5,127 nt of DNA from Kiritimatiellia bacterium (GTDB lineage: Bacteria; Verrucomicrobiota; Kiritimatiellia; RFP12; UBA1067). The translations under genes were made by a program, and so were the position numbers. The DNA is taken from assembly GCA_024405335.1 (NCBI GenBank), contig JAKSOX010000150.1, positions 1-5,127 of the forward strand, written 5' to 3'. Under the pieces are notes generated by a model that did no database searches, was not told the DNA's origin, and saw only the letters and a list, made by a program, of their open reading frames with translations. Shown here in pieces: positions 1 to 5,034 of the stretch (position 1 is the first letter of the stretch; every line of letters starts with the position of its first letter).

Positions 1-2
1 TG

Positions 3-338
3 CCGGCGCGGCTGCGTCCGAAGAGCGGATACGCCAACACCTATGCGCGGCTGCTGCCCGACGTGCCCAGCCCCACGATCACGCGCAATTTCGGAACGCC
101 TTCCTCCAGCCGCTGCGTGCATCCGTTCCAGCCGCGCGCGCTTTCCACGCGCGAAGGCGCGCGGCTCCAGGGATTCCCCGACGGCTACAGGTTCGTCGGC
201 GGCAAACAGTCCAAGAACCTCCAAATCGGAAACGCGGTGCCGCCGATTCTCGGCGAGGCGATCGCGGACGCGGTCGGCAAGGCGTTGGCGAAGGCGGCAG
301 CACGGGACGCGGACGTCCAGCGCAGCCACGGCCTTTGA
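3..338 (+). CDS. DNA (cytosine-5-)-methyltransferase, C-terminal fragment (5' end outside window)
   Basis: The open frame runs in from the left edge and ends at TGA 336-338, giving 111 visible residues. Enzymes of this family transfer a methyl group from S-adenosylmethionine to carbon 5 of cytosine in a specific DNA sequence. The fragment covers the end of the target-recognition region and conserved motifs IX and X. Visible in order are a stretch like NTYARLLPDVPSPTIT (fragment residues 12-27), HPFQPRALSTREGARLQGFP (40-59, motif IX, with the RLQ arginine) and QIGNAVPP (74-81, motif X). The catalytic PCQ motif IV lies upstream and cannot be seen, so activity and target sequence are unknown. 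It could be a solitary Dcm-like enzyme or part of a restriction-modification system; the partner gene, if any, is not in the window. It converges on the tRNA gene. A GTG at 63 opens a shorter frame but is internal, because motif-like sequence continues upstream of it. Confidence 0.9.
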   Translation, partial: PARLRPKSGYANTYARLLPDVPSPTITRNFGTPSSSRCVHPFQPRALSTREGARLQGFPDGYRFVGGKQSKNLQIGNAVPPILGEAIADAVGKALAKAAARDADVQRSHGL

Positions 339-370
339 ATCGGCGGAGCGCGGATTTTTTCATCGGCGGA

Positions 371-407
371 AGAAAAAAGAAAGACGGCGCGTTGAAGCGT
401 CGTCTTT
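371..407 (-). terminator. Intrinsic terminator of the tRNA-Thr transcript
   Basis: The arms at 380-390 and 397-407 form an 11-bp stem with one G/T position and a 6-base loop (391-396). Read on the minus strand, the hairpin is followed directly by C, six T, C and two T (370-379 region), a standard U-tract. It starts 7 bases beyond the tRNA CCA end, as expected for a single-gene tRNA transcript. In the plus direction the stem ends in a run of only four T, so it may also weakly stop transcripts from the methyltransferase gene. Confidence 0.85.
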
Positions 408-413
408 TGCATC

Positions 414-489
414 TGGAGCCAGGTAACGGATTCGAACCGCCGACCTGCTCATTACGAATGAGCCGCACTACCAGCTGTGCTAACCTGGC
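414..489 (-). tRNA. tRNA-Thr (anticodon CGT, reads ACG)
   Basis: The reverse strand folds into a complete 76-base cloverleaf with CCA encoded. The acceptor stem is GCCAGGT with ACCTGGC. The D-stem is GCAC/GTGC with loop AGCTGGTA. The anticodon stem is GCTCA/TGAGC around loop TTCGTAA. The variable loop has 5 bases, and the T-arm is GGCGG-TTCGAAT-CCGTT with two G-U pairs. The anticodon CGT sits at plus-strand positions 454-456 and reads the ACG codon. Known threonine identity features are present: G1-C72, C2-G71, and G35 and U36 in the anticodon. The discriminator base is U73. ACG is a frequent Thr codon in the neighbouring genes, so this isoacceptor suits the local codon use. The gene has its own promoter and terminator. 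Confidence 0.97.
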
Positions 490-508
490 TTGGTTGAAAA
501 CGCCGCGA

Positions 509-537
509 AGTATACGATATTTACCCCTTGAAGTCAA
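509..537 (-). promoter_or_regulatory. Sigma70-type promoter of tRNA-Thr
   Basis: On the minus strand the -35 box is TTGACT (532-537) and the -10 box is TATACT (509-514), separated by exactly 17 bases. Both boxes differ from consensus at one position. Transcription would start near 502, leaving a leader of about 13 bases before the mature tRNA 5' end at 489. This strength and arrangement is typical of a stable RNA promoter. Confidence 0.88.
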
Positions 538-541
538 GGGG
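524..541. repeat. Inverted repeat spanning both divergent -35 boxes
   Basis: CCCCTTGAAGTCAAGGGG is a perfect inverted repeat with 8-base arms (524-531 and 534-541) and a 2-base centre (AG). The TTGA in each arm forms the core of the -35 box for one of the two opposing promoters. It may simply be the result of two -35 boxes meeting head to head, or it may also bind a dimeric regulator. The G-rich outer bases are not needed for a -35 box. Confidence 0.8.
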
Positions 542-556
542 GAATTTTGATAAAAT
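528..556 (+). promoter_or_regulatory. Sigma70-type promoter of rpsT
   Basis: The -35 box TTGAAG (528-533) is separated by 17 bases from the -10 box TAAAAT (551-556). GATAAA, shifted upstream by two bases, is an alternative -10 reading. Transcription would start near 563, giving a 5' leader of about 32 bases before the rpsT start codon. The -35 box overlaps that of the tRNA promoter on the other strand by two bases (532-533). Confidence 0.78.
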
Positions 557-594
557 GCGCACCGTTTTTCAGACCACAAAAGGAAAAAAGCAAC

Positions 595-870
595 ATGGCG
601 AACATCAAGGGAGGTCGCGCCGCTCGTAAACGCGATCGTCAGAACGAAAAGGCGCGCGTGCGCAATGCGGCCGTGAAGGGTCATCTTCACGAGGACCACA
701 AAAAGCTCTTCAAGGCGGCGGATGCCGGCCAGAAGGAAGAGGCCGAGAAGAAGTTCAAGGCGTTCGTGAGCGGTCTCGACAAGGCGGTGAAGAAAGGCGT
801 GATCACCAAGAACAACGCCAATCGCCGGAAGTCCCGCGCGCAGCTCAAGCTCAACAAGATGGCCAAGTAA
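595..870 (+). CDS. rpsT: 30S ribosomal protein S20
   Basis: This encodes a 91-residue, strongly basic protein that binds 16S rRNA early in assembly of the small ribosomal subunit. It starts MANIKGGRAARKRDRQNEKA, matching the family pattern MANIKSA-(K/R)KR-x-x-x-x-EKAR, and ends in a basic segment around VITKNNANRRKSRAQLKLNK. This matches the conserved helical C-terminus (G-x-I-x-K-N-x-A-x-R-x-K). The length is close to the usual 85-95. I chose ATG 595 because AAAAGGA (578-584) lies 10 bases upstream and the family N-terminus starts there. A TTG in frame at 547 lies inside the promoter -10 region and would add 16 residues unlike S20. The gene has its own promoter and may be cotranscribed with pgk if the hairpin at 931-953 is read through. 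In some bacteria S20 represses its own translation; no such element is evident here. Confidence 0.96.
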   Translation: MANIKGGRAARKRDRQNEKARVRNAAVKGHLHEDHKKLFKAADAGQKEEAEKKFKAFVSGLDKAVKKGVITKNNANRRKSRAQLKLNKMAK

Positions 871-901
871 CGTGTTTGGCGCATCGCGATGGCTTCGGAA
901 A

Positions 902-925
902 GCCGTCGGAAACTGAATCGACGGC
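902..925 (+). promoter_or_regulatory. Stem-loop in the rpsT-pgk leader
   Basis: GCCGTCG (902-908) pairs perfectly with CGACGGC (919-925) around a 10-base loop. It has no U-tract. It overlaps a smaller hairpin, GGCTT/AAGCC (891-895 with 900-904), so the two cannot form together. Bases 921-926 (ACGGCG) can instead pair with 945-950 (CGCCGT), which would break the terminator-like hairpin downstream. This is structure read by eye in GC-rich sequence, so function is uncertain. Confidence 0.45.
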
Positions 926-930
926 GTCCG

Positions 931-962
931 GAAACCGCGGGTGCCGCCGTTTCGCATTTTTT
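931..962 (+). terminator. Terminator-like hairpin between rpsT and pgk (possible attenuator)
   Basis: Arms 931-940 and 944-953 form a 10-bp stem with one C/C mismatch and a 3-base loop (941-943). Three bases later comes a run of six T (957-962). This fits a rho-independent terminator for rpsT, although the T-run is slightly displaced. The pgk ribosome binding site begins within about 10 bases of the T-run, leaving no room for a separate promoter after the hairpin. Either pgk depends on read-through, or the hairpin has another role such as protecting an mRNA end. Confidence 0.6.
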
Positions 963-984
963 CACCAGGAAAGGAATACACAAA

Positions 985-2277
985 ATGGCAAAGAAAACTC
1001 TCCGTGACGTCGACCTCAAGGGCAAGCGCGTGCTGATGCGCGTGGATTTCAACGTGCCCATGGCGAAGGACGGCTCCGGCAAAATCACCGACGACACCCG
1101 CATCGTCGCGGCGTTGCCGTCGATCAAGTACGTGCTCGAGCAGGGCGGTTCGCTCGTGCTCATGTCCCACCTCGGCCGTCCGAAAGGCAAGGGCTACGAG
1201 GCGGAGTTCTCCCTCAAGCCCGTGGCGGTCGCGCTGGGCGAAAAGCTCGGCATCGCGGTCAAGTTCGCCGAAGACTGCATGGCGGCGGACGACGTGGTCG
1301 CGTCCCTCAAGCCCGGCGAAGTCGCGCTGCTCGAAAACACGCGCTTCTACAAAGCCGAGGACGGCAAGGTGAAGAAGGACGACGACAAGAAGGGCATCCA
1401 CCTCACCGAGGAAGAGTATCAGGCGAAGAAGGCCGAGCTCAAGGAAAAGCGCCAGGCGATGGCGAAGAAGCTTGCGGGCTACGGCGACGTGTACGCCAAC
1501 GACGCGTTCGGCACGGCGCACCGCGCGCACGCCTCCACCGCGGTGGTGGCGGACTACCTGCAGCCCGCGGTGTCCGGCTTCCTGCTCGAAAAGGAAATCA
1601 AGTTCCTCGGCGACGCGGTCGAGAATCCGGTCCGTCCGTTCGTGGCGATCCTCGGCGGCGCGAAGGTTTCCGACAAGCTGAAGGTGATCAAGAATCTCCT
1701 CGACAAGGTGGACACCCTGATCGTGGGAGGCGGCATGGCCTACACCTTCAAGAAGGCGCAGGGCGTGAAGGTGGGCAAGTCCCTTTGCGAAGACGACCAG
1801 CTCGCCTACGCGAAGGAGATGCTCGACGCGGCGGCGGCGAAGGGCGTGAAGTTCCTGTTGCCCGTGGACAACGTGATCGCTGACAAGTTCCCGTCCGAGA
1901 AGGACGCTTCCGACATCCAGATGAAGGTCTGCGAAGGCGACATCCCGGACGATTGGATGGGTCTCGACGTCGGCCCGAAGAGCGTGGCGCTTTTCTCCGA
2001 CGCGATCAAGCAGGCCAAGACGGTGGTGTGGAACGGCCCGATGGGCTGCTTCGAGTTCGCGCCGCTCGCGAAGGGCACGTTCGGCGTGTGCGACGCGGTG
2101 GCCGAGGTGAAGGCGAACGGCGGCGTTTCGATCATCGGCGGCGGCGATTCCGTGAGCGCGGTGAAGAAATCCGGCAAGGCCCCGGAGATGACGCACATCT
2201 CCACCGGCGGCGGCGCATCCCTCGAGTTCCTCGAAGGCAAGGTGCTTCCCGGCGTGGCGGCGCTGAACGACAAGTGA
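985..2277 (+). CDS. pgk: Phosphoglycerate kinase
   Basis: Cytosolic glycolytic enzyme that transfers phosphate from 1,3-bisphosphoglycerate to ADP, giving 3-phosphoglycerate and ATP; it runs in reverse in gluconeogenesis. The protein has 430 residues. Substrate-binding N-domain motifs are RVDFNVP (19-25), DDTR (36-39), SHLGRPKG (61-68), LLENTRF (115-121) and DAFGTAHRAHAST (173-185). Nucleotide-binding C-domain motifs are GGAKVSDK (224-231), VGGGMA (247-252), WNGPMGCFE (349-357), IGGGDS (384-389) and STGGGASLE near 405. All expected catalytic landmarks are intact. The protein is longer than the usual 385-415 because of a charged insertion at roughly residues 124-158. ATG 985 is preferred because AAGGA (971-975) sits 9 bases upstream and MAKKTLRDVDLKGKRVL is the family start. 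The frame is open back to 889, but that would place 32 non-homologous residues across the upstream hairpin. It is followed after 48 bases by apbE. Confidence 0.97.
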   Translation: MAKKTLRDVDLKGKRVLMRVDFNVPMAKDGSGKITDDTRIVAALPSIKYVLEQGGSLVLMSHLGRPKGKGYEAEFSLKPVAVALGEKLGIAVKFAEDCMAADDVVASLKPGEVALLENTRFYKAEDGKVKKDDDKKGIHLTEEEYQAKKAELKEKRQAMAKKLAGYGDVYANDAFGTAHRAHASTAVVADYLQPAVSGFLLEKEIKFLGDAVENPVRPFVAILGGAKVSDKLKVIKNLLDKVDTLIVGGGMAYTFKKAQGVKVGKSLCEDDQLAYAKEMLDAAAAKGVKFLLPVDNVIADKFPSEKDASDIQMKVCEGDIPDDWMGLDVGPKSVALFSDAIKQAKTVVWNGPMGCFEFAPLAKGTFGVCDAVAEVKANGGVSIIGGGDSVSAVKKSGKAPEMTHISTGGGASLEFLEGKVLPGVAALNDK

Positions 2278-2325
2278 GCGCGTCCGCCGCGCGGCACGTT
2301 GCGGCGTGGTGCAATCTGCGGCCGT

Positions 2326-3078
2326 ATGCGGTTGTGGTCGGCCATGTTTGTCGTTACGGCGGCGCTTTGCGCGTTCGCCGGGACGGATGTGCGCGAGTGG
2401 ATCGCCATGGGGACGGTCGCGCGCGTGTCCGCCAAGGACGGCGGCGTCGCCGACTGCACGGCGGCGCGCGAGACGTTCGCGCGCCTCGAGAAACTCCTTT
2501 CCGCGCACGACAAACGGTCCGAACTGTCCCGTCTCGCGCCGCTTGCCGACGACGCCGTGCTCGCTCGTTGCGCCCCCGAAACGCGCGCGTGCTACGCGGC
2601 GGCGTTCCGCTTCCGGGACGAGACGGACGGGCTTTTCAATCCGCGTTGGCGCGGCACGAACACTTTGGATCTGGGGGCGATCGCCAAAGGTTTCGCCGTG
2701 GACGCGGCGGCGGCGCGGCATCCGGCGGCCGGCAAGCCGCTGCTGATCGATTTGGGCGGCAACCTGAAAGCCGTGCGCGGCGTCTGGAAAACGGGCGTGC
2801 GGGATCCGCGCAATCCGGGCGCGTGGGTCGCCGCGTTCGCGCTTTCCAACGGCATGGCGTGCGCCACCAGCGGCGCCTACGCGCGCGGGGAACACATCCG
2901 CGACGGGCGCACGGGCGCCGCCGCGCGCACGGACGTCGCGTCCGTGACGGTGATCCATCCATCGAGCGCGATGCTCGCGGACGCCCTCTCGACGACGCTC
3001 TTCCTGTTGGGCGAGGAGAAGGGCGAAGCGTTTTTGCGGGCCCGGCATCCCGAGGCGCGCGCCATTTGGGTGAAGTGA
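2326..3078 (+). CDS. apbE: ApbE-family FAD:protein FMN transferase, short form, exported
   Basis: ApbE enzymes use FAD and Mg2+ to attach FMN to a threonine of target proteins such as Nqr/Rnf subunits, usually on the outer side of the membrane. The protein is 250 residues from ATG 2326, against a usual length of about 300-350. Residues 1-18 are a hydrophobic Sec-type signal with a plausible cut after AFA. LCAF is a poor lipobox. Family landmarks are MGT (28-30), DLGAIAKGFAVD (115-126), LIDLGGNL (140-147), SGAY (182-185), HIRDGRTG (190-197, where the family normally has DPxTG) and SVTVIHPSSAMLADALSTTLF (206-226, holding the Mg-binding Asp and Thr). The segment between GLFNP (102-106) and DLG is only about 8 residues, far shorter than usual. 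No clear Shine-Dalgarno precedes 2326, TTG 2299 or ATG 2344, so the start is uncertain; 2326 gives the best signal peptide. It lies 15 bases before rbsK. No flavinylation target is in the window. Confidence 0.88.
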   Translation: MRLWSAMFVVTAALCAFAGTDVREWIAMGTVARVSAKDGGVADCTAARETFARLEKLLSAHDKRSELSRLAPLADDAVLARCAPETRACYAAAFRFRDETDGLFNPRWRGTNTLDLGAIAKGFAVDAAAARHPAAGKPLLIDLGGNLKAVRGVWKTGVRDPRNPGAWVAAFALSNGMACATSGAYARGEHIRDGRTGAAARTDVASVTVIHPSSAMLADALSTTLFLLGEEKGEAFLRARHPEARAIWVK

Positions 3079-3093
3079 AAAGGAGAAAGCGAA

Positions 3094-4014
3094 ATGAAGA
3101 AAACGGCCAAGAAAATCGTGGTGATCGGTTCGTCCAACACGGACATGGTGATCGCCGGCAAGAAGATCCCCGCGCCGGGCGAGACGATCCTCGGCGGCAA
3201 GTTCCTGATGAATCCGGGCGGCAAGGGCGCGAACCAGGCCGTGGCCGTCGCGCGGCTCTCGGACCGCAAGGGCGCGTGCACGTTCATCGCGAAGGTGGGC
3301 GACGACCTCTTCGGCCGCGCCACGGCGGCGCGGCTCAAGAAGGATTCGGTCGACGCGCGGCTGGCGGTGGATCCGAAGGAGGCGTCCGGCACGGCCCTCA
3401 TCCTCGTGGACGGCAAGGGGCAGAACGTGATTTCCGTGGCGCTGGGCGCGAACGGCACGCTGTCGCCGAAGGATCTCGAGCCGCACCGCAAGGCGATCGA
3501 AAACGCCGCCGTGGTGCTGCTGCAGCTGGAAACGCCGATCGCGACCGTGCTGTGGGCGGCGGAAACGGCGCACGCGGCGGGCGTGCCGGTGATCCTCAAC
3601 CCCGCGCCGGCGGCGAAGCTGCCCGCGAAGCTTTTCAGAATGCTCGACTGGATCACGCCGAACGAGACGGAGGCGGAACTGCTCACGGGCGTGAAGGTGG
3701 CGGACGCCGCGAGCGCGGGAAAGGCCGTGGCCGCGTTGCGCAAGCGCGGCGTGAAGCACGCGCTGATCACGATGGGCGCGAAGGGGTGCTACTGCGGCGA
3801 CTGCGGCAAGATCCTGCCGGCGCGCAAAGTGAAGGCCGTGGACTGCGTCGCCGCCGGCGACACGTTCAACGGCGCGTTCGCGGTGGCGCTCGCCGAGGGC
3901 AAACTCTGCGCGGACGCGATCGCGTTCGCGCAGCGCGCCTCGGCGATTTCCGTGACGCGGCCTGGCGCGCAGAGTTCCGTGCCGTTCCGCGCGGAGCTTG
4001 ACGCCGGGATATGA
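3094..4014 (+). CDS. rbsK: Ribokinase (PfkB family)
   Basis: Cytosolic kinase that phosphorylates D-ribose to ribose 5-phosphate with ATP, feeding the pentose-phosphate pathway. It has 306 residues, the usual ribokinase length. Counterparts of the known ribose-binding residues are present: N15 and D17 (SSNTD), K44 and N47 in GGKGANQ (42-48), and E146 in QLETP. The catalytic base is D256 in AAGDTFNGAF (253-262). The C-terminal TRPGAQSSVP (288-297) is the ribokinase signature that supports RbsK over other PfkB sugar kinases. Two oddities are a C-Y-C-G-D-C cluster (C232, C234, C237) and DCVAAGD where DT(T/I)AAGD is usual. AGGAG in the 15-base gap after apbE serves as ribosome binding site for ATG 3094. 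No ribose transporter or regulator gene is visible nearby. The stop TGA overlaps an ATG at 4011 in the next frame, but that is probably not used. Confidence 0.94.
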   Translation: MKKTAKKIVVIGSSNTDMVIAGKKIPAPGETILGGKFLMNPGGKGANQAVAVARLSDRKGACTFIAKVGDDLFGRATAARLKKDSVDARLAVDPKEASGTALILVDGKGQNVISVALGANGTLSPKDLEPHRKAIENAAVVLLQLETPIATVLWAAETAHAAGVPVILNPAPAAKLPAKLFRMLDWITPNETEAELLTGVKVADAASAGKAVAALRKRGVKHALITMGAKGCYCGDCGKILPARKVKAVDCVAAGDTFNGAFAVALAEGKLCADAIAFAQRASAISVTRPGAQSSVPFRAELDAGI

Positions 4015-4031
4015 CGGAATCAAGGAAAATC

Positions 4032-4036
4032 GGAGG
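4032..4036 (+). promoter_or_regulatory. Ribosome binding site that fixes the amidohydrolase start
   Basis: GGAGG lies 7 bases before ATG 4044, an ideal distance. The in-frame ATG at 4011, which overlaps the rbsK stop, has no such site and would place 11 extra residues before the twin-arginine signal. The site therefore supports 4044. Confidence 0.85.
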
Positions 4037-4043
4037 AAACGAC

Positions 4044-5003
4044 ATGGAGCGCAGGACGTTCGTGAAGTTGATGGCCGCGGCGGCGGCCATGCCGGCCTTG
4101 GGCGCGGAGAAGGCGTCCGCGCCGAAAAAAGGCGCGTTGGGCAAGTTCGTGGGAACGCTGCCGCCCGGCCGGTACGACGACCACATGCACGTGTGGGGTC
4201 CGAAGCCGCCGGAGCCCGACCGCTTCAAGAAGAACCTCGCGGACGCGGGCCTCGCCGGCGGCGTGCTGTTTTCCGGCTGCAGCGGCGACTGGCACGAAAT
4301 GTGGCTGCCGTGCGGCGGCAAGGCGCCGAAACCGGAAAAGCTCATGGACGACGTGATCGCCTGGTGTTCCGCGATGCCCACGCTGTATCCCTACTACTGG
4401 ATCGAACTGGAGTCGCCTTCAGTGATGGAGGAGATCGACATGGCGGTGGAGAAGGGCATCTACGGGTTCAAGATGATGACGAACCACTGCCGCCCCGTCT
4501 CCGAAAAGACGCTGCCCGCGTACCGCAAAATCGCCGCGACGGGAAAGCCCGTGCTGTTCCACACCGGCATCCTCTGGGATTTCGAGGCGTCCAGCGACAA
4601 TTTCCGGCCCGGGGCGTACGAAGGCCTCATCACGGTGCCCAAGCTCCGTTTCGCGATGGGGCATCTTTCCTGGCCGTGGGTGGAGGAATGCATGGCGGAC
4701 TACGGCAAGCTCGCGTACGCGACGGAGGCGCTCAAGGGGAAGACCTCCGAAATGTTCCTCGATTCGACGCCGGGCACGCCGCCCGCGCGGCGTCGGGCGG
4801 CGTTCGAGCTCGTGTTCAAGATGGGCTACGAGATGAAGGACCACGTGCTGTTCGGGTCCGACTGCTTCACCGAAGGGTACGATCCGAAGCGCGTGCACGA
4901 CTGGATGAAGCGCGACGACGCGATTTTCGACGAATTCGGCCTGGACGCCGCCGCGCGCGATTCCTACTACCGCGGCGGCCTCCAGAAGCTGCTCTTCGGG
5001 TGA
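4044..5003 (+). CDS. Amidohydrolase-family metal-dependent hydrolase with Tat signal
   Basis: A 319-residue protein that I assign to the amidohydrolase-2-like TIM-barrel hydrolases; its substrate is unknown. The N-terminus MERRTFVKLMAAAAAMPALGA is a twin-arginine signal: R3-R4-T-F-V-K, then a short hydrophobic stretch, with possible cleavage after ALGA (21) or ASA (26). It is therefore predicted to be exported folded, with its metal already bound. Likely metal and active-site residues are H47 and H49 (DDHMHVWG), H173 (VLFHTG), H207 (MGHLSWPW) and D273 (FGSDCF). K143 in GFKMM is a further candidate, but I cannot tell whether it is a carboxylated lysine ligand. It follows rbsK by 29 bases and is probably cotranscribed with it. 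The substrate could be a lactone, an amide or an aromatic acid; the sequence does not decide. The odd point is a Tat export signal in a family with many cytosolic members. Confidence 0.85.
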   Translation: MERRTFVKLMAAAAAMPALGAEKASAPKKGALGKFVGTLPPGRYDDHMHVWGPKPPEPDRFKKNLADAGLAGGVLFSGCSGDWHEMWLPCGGKAPKPEKLMDDVIAWCSAMPTLYPYYWIELESPSVMEEIDMAVEKGIYGFKMMTNHCRPVSEKTLPAYRKIAATGKPVLFHTGILWDFEASSDNFRPGAYEGLITVPKLRFAMGHLSWPWVEECMADYGKLAYATEALKGKTSEMFLDSTPGTPPARRRAAFELVFKMGYEMKDHVLFGSDCFTEGYDPKRVHDWMKRDDAIFDEFGLDAAARDSYYRGGLQKLLFG

Positions 5004-5004
5004 A

Positions 5005-5019
5005 GCCCGTCGTTCGGGC
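5005..5019. terminator. Short hairpin between convergent genes (weak terminator candidate)
   Basis: GCCCG (5005-5009) pairs with CGGGC (5015-5019) around a 5-base loop, one base after the amidohydrolase stop. The position between converging genes suits a shared terminator, but neither direction has a U-tract and the stem is only 5 bp, so it may not function alone. Confidence 0.3.
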
Positions 5020-5034
5020 AAAGCGGAAGCGGAG

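Noticed and set aside
339..370. Direct repeat ATCGGCGGA at 339-347 and 362-370, with a T6 run between the copies.
   Set aside because: Two short copies in GC-rich sequence with no further copies nearby are not evidence of an attachment site or array. I found no stable hairpin before the T6 that would make a plus-strand terminator.
547..594. N-terminal extension of S20 from TTG 547.
   Set aside because: It overlaps the -10 box of the rpsT promoter, so it would not be transcribed, and the family N-terminus begins at 595.
871..930. Search for a separate sigma70 promoter for pgk.
   Set aside because: TTGGCG near 876 has no acceptable -10 box at 16-18 bases, and no other pair was convincing.
889..984. 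N-terminal extension of PGK from ATG 889.
   Set aside because: The 32 extra residues have no PGK similarity, overlap the terminator-like hairpin, and lack the well-placed ribosome binding site that ATG 985 has.
1953..4001. A long plus-strand frame of about 680 codons over the pgk end, apbE and rbsK.
   Set aside because: It is Arg/Gly-rich with no domain and overlaps three genes with intact family motifs in other frames.
79..4023. A very long minus-strand open frame (about 1,300 codons) running antisense through the tRNA, rpsT, pgk, apbE and rbsK regions.
   Set aside because: It is rich in Arg, His, Ala and Val with low-complexity stretches and no recognisable domain. It crosses a tRNA gene and two promoters. 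Stop codons are rare in GC-rich antisense sequence, so it is a shadow.
4011..4043. ATGA overlap suggesting translational coupling of rbsK and the amidohydrolase from ATG 4011.
   Set aside because: GGAGG before ATG 4044 and the position of the twin-arginine signal both favour the downstream start.
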